64,000 nt of DNA, taken from positions 202,991 to 266,990 of the forward strand of contig MKWE01000051.1 of the NCBI GenBank assembly GCA_001899585.1, given 5' to 3'. Positions within the stretch are counted from its first letter, which is position 1. Each line of letters opens with the position of its first letter. The notes beneath the pieces are model-generated. The model saw only the letters and a program-made list of their open reading frames with translations. It was not told where the DNA came from and ran no database searches. The position numbers were made by a program, and so were the translations under genes. Below, piece by piece: positions 23,232-30,820 of the stretch. The stretch is from Rhodospirillales bacterium 70-18. Lineage in GTDB: Bacteria; Pseudomonadota; Alphaproteobacteria; Acetobacterales; Acetobacteraceae.

Positions 23232-24389
23232 ATGTGCCTGCTGGCGGCGGTGAACCAGCTTGGCTTCGGCGCGGTGGTGCCGGTGCTGCCGCTGTATGCG
23301 CGCTCGTTCGGCGTCTCCACCTCGGCGATCGGGCTGTCGATCGGGGTGTACGGGCTGGCGCGGATGCTGGTCTCGGCGCCGGCGGCGCAGATCTCCGACC
23401 GGCTGGGGCGGCGGCACGCGCTGGCGCTGGGCGGGCTGGTGACGGCGCTGGGCAATCTGTGGTGCGGGCTGGCGGGCAGCTACCCGGAATTCGTGCTGGC
23501 GCGCTTCCTGGCCGGGGCCGGCGCGGGGCTGATCGTGACCACCGGGCAGATCGTGCTGGCCGACATCACCACGCCGGAGCGGCGCGGGCGGGTGATGGCG
23601 ATCTACCAGGGGGTGTTCATCTTCGCCGCCGGCATCGGCCCGCTGCCGGGCGGGCTTCTGGCGGAATATGGCGGGCTGGCGGCGCCGTTCGCGGCCTATT
23701 CGGTGGCCGGCGTGCTGGCCGGGGTGCTGGCCTGGGCGGCGGTGGGCGAAACCCGCGAGGCCGGGGGCGGCGCGCATGCCGCGTCCCGGCCGTCGCTGGC
23801 CAGCCAGGTGCGGGTGCTGGCCGGCCACCGGGGGTTCGCGCTGGTCTGCCTGGTGTCGCTGGTCAATGCCGCGGCGCGTACCGGCGGGCTGTTCAACATT
23901 GTGCCGCTGGTGGGCAGCGGGCTGGGGCTGACGGTGGCGGCAATCGGCTTCGCCATGGCGATGGGCAGCGTGATGGGGCTGCTGGTGGCCTATCCCTCGG
24001 GCATGCTGGTGGACCATTTTGGGCGCAAGGCGGTGATCGCGCCGGCCACCGTGATTACCGGCGCGTCGATGCTGCTGTTCTGCGTCGCCCCCTCGTTCGC
24101 CTGGTTCGTCGCCGCCAGCCTGGTCTGGGGGGTGGCCAGCGGCATCGGCGGCGCGGCGCCGGCCACCTACGCGGCCGATTCGGCGCCGCGCGGCATGAAC
24201 GCCACCACCATGAGCATGTTCCGCATGGTCGGCGACGCCGGCTATGTCGCGGGGCCGCTGGTGCTGGGGCTGGCGGCCGATCTCTACGGCGCGCAGGCGG
24301 CGCTGATCGGGGTGGCGGCGCTGCTGGCGGCCACCGGCGCCGGCTTCGCGGCGCTGGCGCCGGAGACCTATCGCGGCCGAGGGCGCTAG
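23232..24389 (+). CDS. MFS transporter (drug/metabolite efflux type)
   Basis: A 385-aa major facilitator with about 12 helices. The loop 2-3 motif is DRLGRRHALALGG and motif C-like glycines lie in GPLPGGLLAEYGG, suggesting an antiporter-type exporter. The second half repeats the loop motif as DHFGRKAVIAP. The frame stays open upstream without a normal start: a CTG at 23169 would add about 21 polar residues (AQPAGEGRIGGPAERR-like) before the first helix, whereas ATG 23232 cuts close to helix 1. The substrate is unknown. It follows the unknown gene on the same strand. Confidence 0.88.
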   Translation: MCLLAAVNQLGFGAVVPVLPLYARSFGVSTSAIGLSIGVYGLARMLVSAPAAQISDRLGRRHALALGGLVTALGNLWCGLAGSYPEFVLARFLAGAGAGLIVTTGQIVLADITTPERRGRVMAIYQGVFIFAAGIGPLPGGLLAEYGGLAAPFAAYSVAGVLAGVLAWAAVGETREAGGGAHAASRPSLASQVRVLAGHRGFALVCLVSLVNAAARTGGLFNIVPLVGSGLGLTVAAIGFAMAMGSVMGLLVAYPSGMLVDHFGRKAVIAPATVITGASMLLFCVAPSFAWFVAASLVWGVASGIGGAAPATYAADSAPRGMNATTMSMFRMVGDAGYVAGPLVLGLAADLYGAQAALIGVAALLAATGAGFAALAPETYRGRGR

Positions 24390-24532
24390 CCGCGCGCGCC
24401 GCACGCAGGCCCGCGTGGATTCCGCGCCATCGCCGCCGAAATCCGCGGTTTCCGGGCAGGACCACCCTCGCCGCGGCGCTGGCATGACGGATGCATTGCC
24501 CCCGAACAGGCGTTCACCGACGAGAGACCCGC

Positions 24533-25891
24533 ATGCAAACCGCGCGCATCATCTGCCCCAACGGCCATCTGGGCTTCGCTCCTCTGAAGCCGGAAAGCTT
24601 CGCCCTGGGCGTGGCCGCCGGCCCGGACTTCATCGCCGCCGACTCCGGCAGCGACGATGTGGGCCCCGGCCCGCTCGGCTCGGACACCAGCACCAGCCCG
24701 CTGGCCTGGCAGACCCACGACCTGGAGGCGATGCTCCTGGCCGCCCGCGCCCGCGGCGTGCCGATGATGATCGGCTCGGCCGGGGACACCGGCACCAACA
24801 GCCGGGTGGACCTGTACGTGGGCATCATCAAGGAGCTGGCCCGCAAGCATAAGCTGCCGAAATTCCGCCTCGGCTATTTCTATTCGGAGGTCGATCGCGA
24901 GGTGCTCCGCGCCGCCATCCGCTCCGACGAGCCGATCGAGGGGCTGGAGGGGCGCGGCGTGCTGACCGAGTCCGAGCTGGACGCCACCAGCCGCGTGGTC
25001 GCCATGGCCGGGGTGCACCCGTTCATGGCGCTGCTGGACCAGGGGGCGGACGTGATCATCGGCGGGCGCAGCAGCGACAGCGCCATCTTCGCCGCCGCCG
25101 CCCTGCATCGCGGCCATTCGGAGGGCCTGTCCTACTACCTGGGCAAGGTGCTGGAATGCGCCTCGTTCTGCGCCGAGCCGTATGGCGGCAAGGAGACGGT
25201 GCTGGGCGAGATCGTCGATGGCGGCGTGCACGTGACCGCCATGCACCCCAACCAGCGCTGCACCATCGCCTCGGTGGCCGGGCACGCCATGTACGAACGC
25301 TCCAACCCGTACTACGAATTCGTCGCCGGCGGCATGCTGGACATGAGCCAGTGCCACTACGAGCAGATCTCCGAAAAGACCACCCGCGTCACCGGCCCCC
25401 GCTTCGTGCCGGCCGGGCGGGTGCGGGTGAAGCTGGAGGGTGCCGCCAAGATCGGCGAGCGCTATGTCGGCCTGGCCGCGGTGCGCGACCCCTACACCAT
25501 CGCCCATATCGACGCGGTGATCGGCTGGGCCCGCCAGCAGGTGCGCGACCGCTTCGGCGAGACCGGCTACGAGCTGCACTACACCGTCTATGGCCGCGAC
25601 GGCGTGATGGGGCCGCTGGAGCCGGTGAAGACCCCGGCGCACGAGCTGTGCATCATGGTGCAGGCGGTCGCTCCCACCAAGGAGATGGCCGAGGAGCTGT
25701 GCATCACCGGCACCCGGCAGATGTTCTACGCCCGCCTGCCGGACGTGAAGGGCACCGCCGGCTCGGTCGCCTTCGCGCTGGACGAGGTGCTGCCGGCCAG
25801 CGCCGCCTATCGCTGGAGCGTCAACCACACGCTGGCGGTGGACGACCCGCTGGCGCTGTTCCCGCTGCACCTGTGCGACGCCGGCATCTGA
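24533..25891 (+). CDS. AtuA family protein (acyclic terpene utilisation, DUF1446)
   Basis: A 452-aa protein of the AtuA/DUF1446 family. AtuA is needed for citronellol/geraniol breakdown in Pseudomonas, but the biochemical step is not established and many relatives lie in unrelated acyl-CoA contexts. Family strings include GPDFIAADSGSDDVGPG, MIGSAGDTGTN, GADVIIGGRSSDSAIFAAA and the C-terminal MFYARLPDVKGTAGSVAF. ATG 24533 is used, discarding an upstream in-frame extension with no similarity. It is followed 10 bp later by a DUF4387 gene, its usual partner. The other atu genes (acyl-CoA dehydrogenases, carboxylase) are absent here. Confidence 0.88.
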   Translation: MQTARIICPNGHLGFAPLKPESFALGVAAGPDFIAADSGSDDVGPGPLGSDTSTSPLAWQTHDLEAMLLAARARGVPMMIGSAGDTGTNSRVDLYVGIIKELARKHKLPKFRLGYFYSEVDREVLRAAIRSDEPIEGLEGRGVLTESELDATSRVVAMAGVHPFMALLDQGADVIIGGRSSDSAIFAAAALHRGHSEGLSYYLGKVLECASFCAEPYGGKETVLGEIVDGGVHVTAMHPNQRCTIASVAGHAMYERSNPYYEFVAGGMLDMSQCHYEQISEKTTRVTGPRFVPAGRVRVKLEGAAKIGERYVGLAAVRDPYTIAHIDAVIGWARQQVRDRFGETGYELHYTVYGRDGVMGPLEPVKTPAHELCIMVQAVAPTKEMAEELCITGTRQMFYARLPDVKGTAGSVAFALDEVLPASAAYRWSVNHTLAVDDPLALFPLHLCDAGI

Positions 25892-25901
25892 GGATCACGC
25901 C

Positions 25902-26252
25902 ATGCAGACCCTGAAGCTCAGCGAGCTGGCCAAGACCATCCGCAGCAAGAACGCCGGCGTGGACCGGATCACCTTCGACATCATCTTCCGCGACGCCCGC
26001 ACCTACGAGGCGGTGCGCCGCAGCGGCGCGCTGTCGCGCGAGGCGGTGCTGGCGCTGTACGGACTGCCGGAATCGCGCCTGACCGATTTCGTGGAGTTCG
26101 AGCCTGCGCTGGCGATCAAGTTCACCATCGCCCGCCTGCGCCCCAGCGGCAGCCCGGGCGACCCGGACATCTTCGGCGCCCAGCAATACGCGCCGCTGCT
26201 GGACGTGCTGGTGAACCTGCCGGACAACGAGGCGATCCAACCCGCCGCTTGA
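25902..26252 (+). CDS. DUF4387 family protein, partner of AtuA-like protein
   Basis: A 116-aa small protein starting MQTLKLSELAKTIRSKNAG, followed by ITFDIIFRD and ending in an FTIARLRPSGSPGDPD segment, the DUF4387 pattern. It is nearly always encoded next to or fused with AtuA-type proteins, which suggests a two-subunit enzyme, though no activity is known. It begins 10 bp after the AtuA-like stop and is likely co-transcribed and perhaps co-folded. Confidence 0.85.
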   Translation: MQTLKLSELAKTIRSKNAGVDRITFDIIFRDARTYEAVRRSGALSREAVLALYGLPESRLTDFVEFEPALAIKFTIARLRPSGSPGDPDIFGAQQYAPLLDVLVNLPDNEAIQPAA

Positions 26253-26307
26253 CCTCGCGGCGGGGGGGCGGTTCTCTCCGGCGGCGCACACCGCCGGGGA
26301 GGCCCCA

Positions 26308-28110
26308 ATGACCGAGACCGCCGCACTCAGCTATCCGGACGGCAAGATCCGCGCGATCCTGCAGCGCGTGCAGACCATCGCCATGGTGGGCGCCTCGTCC
26401 AACTGGAACCGGCCCAGCTACTTCGTGATGAAGTACTTGCAGTCGAAGGGCTACCGGGTGATCCCGGTCAACCCCGGCACCGCCGGCCAGACCCTGCTGG
26501 GCGAGACCGTCTACGCCAGCCTGCGCGACATTCCCGACGCGGTGGACATGGTGGACATCTTCCGCGCCCCCGCCCAGGTGCCGCCGATCGTGGAGGACGC
26601 GATCGCCATCGGCGCCAAGGTGGTGTGGATGCAGCTTGGCGTGCGCCACGACGCGGCCGCCATCCGCGCCGAGGAAGCCGGGCTGGACGTGGTGATGGAC
26701 CGCTGCCCGAAGATCGAATATGGCCGCCTGGGCGGCGAGCTCTCGCGCGGGGGCGTCAATTCCGGCCTGATCCGCAACCGCGCCGCCGAGCCGCCCACCG
26801 CGCGGCGCGACAAGCCCCGCCCCGCCCCCGGCCGCGCCGCCAGCTATGGCTTCGAGACCTTGGCCATCCATGCCGGCGCCGCGCCGGACGCGGCCACCGG
26901 CGCGCGCATCACGCCGATCTACCAGACCACGTCCTACGTGTTCGACGACGTGGACCACGCCGCCTCGCTGTTCAACCTGCATGATTTCGGCCATGTCTAC
27001 ACCCGCCTGTCCAACCCCACCGTGGCGGTGCTGGAGGAGCGGGTGGCCAGCCTGGAGGGCGGCCGCGCCGCCGTCGCCGCTGCCTCCGGCCATGCCGCGC
27101 AGTTCCTGGCGTTCTTCACCCTGCTCTCCCCGGGCGACGAGTTCGTGGCCAGCCGCAACCTCTACGGCGGCTCGCTGACGCAGTTTTCCCAGTCGTTCAG
27201 GAAGCTGGGCTGGACCTGCCATTTCGTCGACCCCACCGACCCGGAGAATTTCCGCCGCGCGCTCACCCCGCGCTGCAAGGCGATTTTCGTGGAAAGCCTG
27301 GCCAATCCGGGCGGCGTGGTGGTGGATTTGCAGGCGATCGCCGACGTGGCGCACGCCGCCGGCATCCCGTTGATCGTCGACAACACCCTGGCCAGCCCCT
27401 ATCTGTGCCGCCCGTTCGAGCATGGGGCCGACATCGTCACCCATTCGATGACCAAGTTCCTCGGCGGCCATGGCAATTCGCTGGGCGGCGTAGTGGTGGA
27501 GTCCGGCAAGTTCGACTGGTCCAAAAACGGCCTGTTTCCGGGCATGAGCGAGCCGGAACCGGCCTATCACGGCCTCAAATTCCACGAAAACTTCGGCGAT
27601 TTCGCCTTCACCACCAAGGCGCGCGCGGTCGCGCTGCGCGATTTCGGCCCGACCCTGGCGCCGATGAACGCCTTCCTGATCCTGACCGGCATCGAGACCC
27701 TGCCGCTGCGCATGGAGCGGCACGTGGCCAACGCGCAGAAGGTGGCGGAGTTCCTGGCCGGCGACCCTCGCGTCGCCTGGGTCTCCTACGCGGGGCTGCC
27801 GGACAGCCCGTACCATGCACTGGCAAAGCGCTACATGCCGAAGGGCGCCGGCTCGGTGTTCACCTTCGGGGTCAAGGGCGGTTTCGCGGCCGGCACGAGG
27901 CTGGTGGAATCCGTCCGCCTGTTCTCCCACCTGGCCAATGTCGGCGACACCCGCAGCCTGGTGCTGCACCCGGCGTCGACCACCCACCGCCAGCTGACCG
28001 ACGAGCAGCAGATCGCCGCCGGGGCGGGGCCGGACGTGGTGCGGCTGTCGATCGGGCTGGAGAGCGCGGAGGATCTGATCCGCGATCTGGATGAGGCGCT
28101 GGCGGTGTAA
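26308..28110 (+). CDS. Fusion of a CoA-binding domain protein with O-acetylhomoserine sulfhydrylase (MetY-like)
   Basis: A 600-aa two-part protein. Residues about 15-150 form a CoA-binding (YccU-type Rossmann) domain with TIAMVGASSNWNRPSYFV, VIPVNPG and MDRCPKIEY. After a Pro/Arg-rich linker (about 155-178) comes a complete Cys/Met-metabolism PLP enzyme: GFETLAIHAG, YTRLSNPT, PLIVDNT (D358) and the PLP lysine K383 in THSMTKFLGGHG. The second part should make homocysteine from O-acetylhomoserine and sulfide. The join is in one uninterrupted frame and no internal start fits a separate metY gene. The two activities are more often encoded by separate adjacent genes (recall, not checked). A role of the CoA-binding part in binding a cofactor or sensing acetyl-CoA is inference. 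Confidence 0.9.
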   Translation: MTETAALSYPDGKIRAILQRVQTIAMVGASSNWNRPSYFVMKYLQSKGYRVIPVNPGTAGQTLLGETVYASLRDIPDAVDMVDIFRAPAQVPPIVEDAIAIGAKVVWMQLGVRHDAAAIRAEEAGLDVVMDRCPKIEYGRLGGELSRGGVNSGLIRNRAAEPPTARRDKPRPAPGRAASYGFETLAIHAGAAPDAATGARITPIYQTTSYVFDDVDHAASLFNLHDFGHVYTRLSNPTVAVLEERVASLEGGRAAVAAASGHAAQFLAFFTLLSPGDEFVASRNLYGGSLTQFSQSFRKLGWTCHFVDPTDPENFRRALTPRCKAIFVESLANPGGVVVDLQAIADVAHAAGIPLIVDNTLASPYLCRPFEHGADIVTHSMTKFLGGHGNSLGGVVVESGKFDWSKNGLFPGMSEPEPAYHGLKFHENFGDFAFTTKARAVALRDFGPTLAPMNAFLILTGIETLPLRMERHVANAQKVAEFLAGDPRVAWVSYAGLPDSPYHALAKRYMPKGAGSVFTFGVKGGFAAGTRLVESVRLFSHLANVGDTRSLVLHPASTTHRQLTDEQQIAAGAGPDVVRLSIGLESAEDLIRDLDEALAV

Positions 28111-28226
28111 GAAAGGAAGTCTTCTTTTTGTGAAGAAAAAAAAGCAAAAAAACTTTATTCGTTTAGGCAGAGGCTCAAACGAATAAAATTTTTTTGGTTC
28201 TTTTTTCCAAAAAAGAACCCCTTACT
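28111..28226. repeat. AT-rich composite palindromic repeat, copy D
   Basis: Same order and orientation as copy C: a partly decayed CTTCTTTTTG hairpin (28121-28144), arm AAAAAAACTTTATTCGTTT (28146-28164), a 12-nt spacer, arm AAACGAATAAAATTTTTTT (28177-28195), then a perfect 11-bp hairpin GGTTCTTTTTT/AAAAAAGAACC (28196-28206 and 28209-28219). It lies between convergent genes. Its terminal CCCCTTACTT contains the stop codon of the cupin gene. Probable bidirectional terminator. Confidence 0.86.
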
Positions 28227-28746
28227 TCGCCTGCCTCGCCTTCCGTGCCCGCACCTCATCCGGCATCCCGTCATGCTCGCCCATCTCCCGTGCCGGCGGG
28301 TTCTCCCACCAGTCCTGGCGCAGCGGTTTGCGGTCCGGGTTGCGCGGATAGGAGATTCGGTTCTCCGGCTTGGCGGTTTCACCGACCACCAGCAGCCGCA
28401 CCTCCGCCTCGCTGTTGTTGATGAAGGTGTGGGCGATGCCGGTGCCGGCCGGGAAGCCCACGCCGTCGCCGGGCCGCAGCCGATGCAGGTGGCCGTCCAG
28501 CCACACATCGGGCGTGCCCTCGATCACGTAGACGAACTCCTCCTCGGCACTCTCGGCGTGGGGGAAGGAGGTGCGCCGCCCGGGCGGCAGGCGCTCGTGA
28601 TGGATGCCCAGGCGCGTCAGCCCGAAATGCCGGGCGAACGGCGCCCCGATGCTCAGCAACTCGTCGTCGCCCTTGTAATGGCTGTTATCCGGCCCTTCGA
28701 TCCGCGTCCAGTGGGCGATGCAGGACGGACGATCCATCGGCGCCAT
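28222..28746 (-). CDS. Cupin domain protein
   Basis: A 174-aa single-domain cupin. The two cupin motifs are HAESAEEEFVYVIEGTPDVWL (read in overlapping parts as SAEEEFVYVIEG and TPDVWLDG) and PGDGVGFPAGTGIAHTFIN. Glu and His positions suit metal binding, although the first motif lacks the usual double His. The function could be sugar- or acid-related or regulatory; nothing nearby fixes it. ATG 28746 has GGGAG upstream. The C-terminal stop lies in repeat D. It is divergent from asnB. Confidence 0.85.
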   Translation of the reverse strand: MAPMDRPSCIAHWTRIEGPDNSHYKGDDELLSIGAPFARHFGLTRLGIHHERLPPGRRTSFPHAESAEEEFVYVIEGTPDVWLDGHLHRLRPGDGVGFPAGTGIAHTFINNSEAEVRLLVVGETAKPENRISYPRNPDRKPLRQDWWENPPAREMGEHDGMPDEVRARKARQAK

Positions 28747-28888
28747 GTCGGTCTCCCTGCAAAATGTTACCGCGCGATGCTAGCCCGGCGCCGGCCATCG
28801 GCGCCACCATGGCATCGCGCCGCTTCCCGTCGGGGCGGCGAGTGGGTTATTCAGGATGCCCCGCGCCGGCGCGGGGCAGGAGAGGACC

Positions 28889-30820
28889 ATGTGCGGGCTC
28901 GCAGGCATCTTTCACCAGGCGGACCAGCGGCCGATCGACAGCGCGGCCCTGCACCGTATGACCGCGGCGCTGGCCCATCGCGGCCCGGACGGCGACGGCT
29001 TTTATATCGAGCCGGGGGTCGGGCTGGGCCATCGCAGGCTGGCGATCATCGATCCCACCGGCGGCGAGCAGCCGATGTACAACGAAGACCGGTCGGTGGT
29101 GATCGTCTTCAACGGCATGATCTATAATTTCCAGTCGCTGTTCCCCCGCCTGCGCGAGGCCGGCCACGTCTTCCGCACCAAATGCGACACCGAGGCGATC
29201 ATCCACGCCTGGGAGGAATGGGGGCCGGATTGCGTGGGGCACCTCAACGGCATGTTCGCCTTCGCCATCTGGGACCGCAACCGCGAAACGCTGTTCCTGG
29301 CGCGCGACCGGCTGGGCAAGAAGCCGCTGCATTACGCCCATACCGCCGATGGCAGCCTGGTGTTCGCCTCCGAGCTGGGGGCGCTGGCCGGCGTGCCGGG
29401 ACTGGCGCGGCGGATCGATCCGCTGGCGGTGGATGACTATTTCACCTTCGGCTACGTGCCCGACCCGGCCACCATCTACACCGCCATCCGCAAGCTGCCG
29501 GCCGCCCATACGCTGCTGCTGCGCCGCGGCGGGCCGGTGGAGGCGCCGCGCCGCTACTGGGCGCCGCAGACCGCCACCCACAAGATCGGCGAGGCGGAGG
29601 CGGCGCGCGAGCTGGTCACCCGCCTGGGCGCCTGCGTGGGCGAACGGCTGGTGGCCGACGTGCCGCTGGGCGCGTTCCTGTCCGGCGGGCTGGATTCCTC
29701 GGCCGTGGTGGCGCTCGCCGCCGGGCTGCGTACCTCGCCGCTCGATACGTTCACCATCGGCTTCGAGGGCGAGCAGAACGAAACCCCCTACGCCGAGCAG
29801 GTCGCCACCCGCTACGCCACCAACCAGCACAGCGACACCACGACGCTGGACTACATCGCCGCCGCCGCCGCGCAGGGCCGCATCTACGGCGAGCCGTTCG
29901 GCGACCATTCCTCGGTGCCCACGCTCGCCGTCTGCGCGCTGGCCCATCGCTACGCCAAGGTGGCGGTGTCGGGCGATGGCGGCGACGAGGTGTTCGCCGG
30001 CTATCGCCGCTACCAGTGGCACCGGATGACCGAAGGCGTGCGCGCCTGGCTGCCGGCCGGGGTGCGCCGCCACGCGCTGGGGCAGCTCGCGCGCGCCTAT
30101 CCCAAGATGGACTGGGCGCCGCGCTGGCTGCGCGCCAAGTACACCCTGACCGAACTGAGCCTGGACAGCGCGCTGGGCTATATCCGCATGGTGACCAAGC
30201 TGCACCACGACCAGCGGCGCGCGCTGTTCGCCCCGGCGCTGGCGGCCGGGCTGGACGGCTACGACCCCGGTGCCCGCATCGCCGCGCTGATGGAGGAATC
30301 CGGCAGCGAGGACCCGCTGGTGCAGGCGCAATACGCCGACATCAATACCTACCTGGTGGGCGATATCCTGACCAAGGTGGACCGCGCCTCGATGGCCAAC
30401 TCGCTGGAGGTGCGGGCGCCGCTGCTGGATGCCGGCATGGTGGACTGGGGGCTGGGCCTGCCCGCCGGCCTCAAGCTGCGCGGGACGGAGGGCAAATACA
30501 TCTTCAAGCGCGCCATGGAGCCGTACCTGCCGCGCGAGATCCTGTATCGCCGCAAGCAGGGCTTCGCGACCACGCTGGCCCCGGTGCTGCGCCAGGGCAC
30601 CGCACGGGTGCGCGCGGCGCTGCTGGGTCCGGCGATGCTGGACAGCGGGTTGTTCCGGGCCGACACCATCGCCGGCCTGATCGACGCGCATGACGCCGGC
30701 CGGGCCGACCACAGCCAGGCCTTGTGGCAACTGCTGGTGTTCGCCGGCTTCCTGGCGGGCGACACCGCCACCGCGACCGGTGGGCCGCCGGCGATGGCAT
30801 CCGCCGGCCGCGGCGATTGA
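28889..30820 (+). CDS. asnB: Asparagine synthase (glutamine-hydrolysing), AsnB-like
   Basis: A 643-aa class II glutamine amidotransferase plus synthetase. The N-terminal nucleophile Cys follows the start Met (MCGLAGIFHQ), with AHRGPDGDG and the glutaminase RLAIIDPTGGEQP. The synthetase has the PPi loop SGGLDSS and later SGDGGDEVFAGY. ATG 28889 is preferred over the open frame upstream because Cys2 must be exposed and GGAGAGG precedes it. It converts Asp plus Gln to Asn plus Glu, or amidates a sugar or peptide. Position at the head of a flippase/glycosyltransferase cluster suggests amidation of a surface polymer (inference). Its stop overlaps a TTG start of the flippase gene. Confidence 0.92.
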   Translation: MCGLAGIFHQADQRPIDSAALHRMTAALAHRGPDGDGFYIEPGVGLGHRRLAIIDPTGGEQPMYNEDRSVVIVFNGMIYNFQSLFPRLREAGHVFRTKCDTEAIIHAWEEWGPDCVGHLNGMFAFAIWDRNRETLFLARDRLGKKPLHYAHTADGSLVFASELGALAGVPGLARRIDPLAVDDYFTFGYVPDPATIYTAIRKLPAAHTLLLRRGGPVEAPRRYWAPQTATHKIGEAEAARELVTRLGACVGERLVADVPLGAFLSGGLDSSAVVALAAGLRTSPLDTFTIGFEGEQNETPYAEQVATRYATNQHSDTTTLDYIAAAAAQGRIYGEPFGDHSSVPTLAVCALAHRYAKVAVSGDGGDEVFAGYRRYQWHRMTEGVRAWLPAGVRRHALGQLARAYPKMDWAPRWLRAKYTLTELSLDSALGYIRMVTKLHHDQRRALFAPALAAGLDGYDPGARIAALMEESGSEDPLVQAQYADINTYLVGDILTKVDRASMANSLEVRAPLLDAGMVDWGLGLPAGLKLRGTEGKYIFKRAMEPYLPREILYRRKQGFATTLAPVLRQGTARVRAALLGPAMLDSGLFRADTIAGLIDAHDAGRADHSQALWQLLVFAGFLAGDTATATGGPPAMASAGRGD

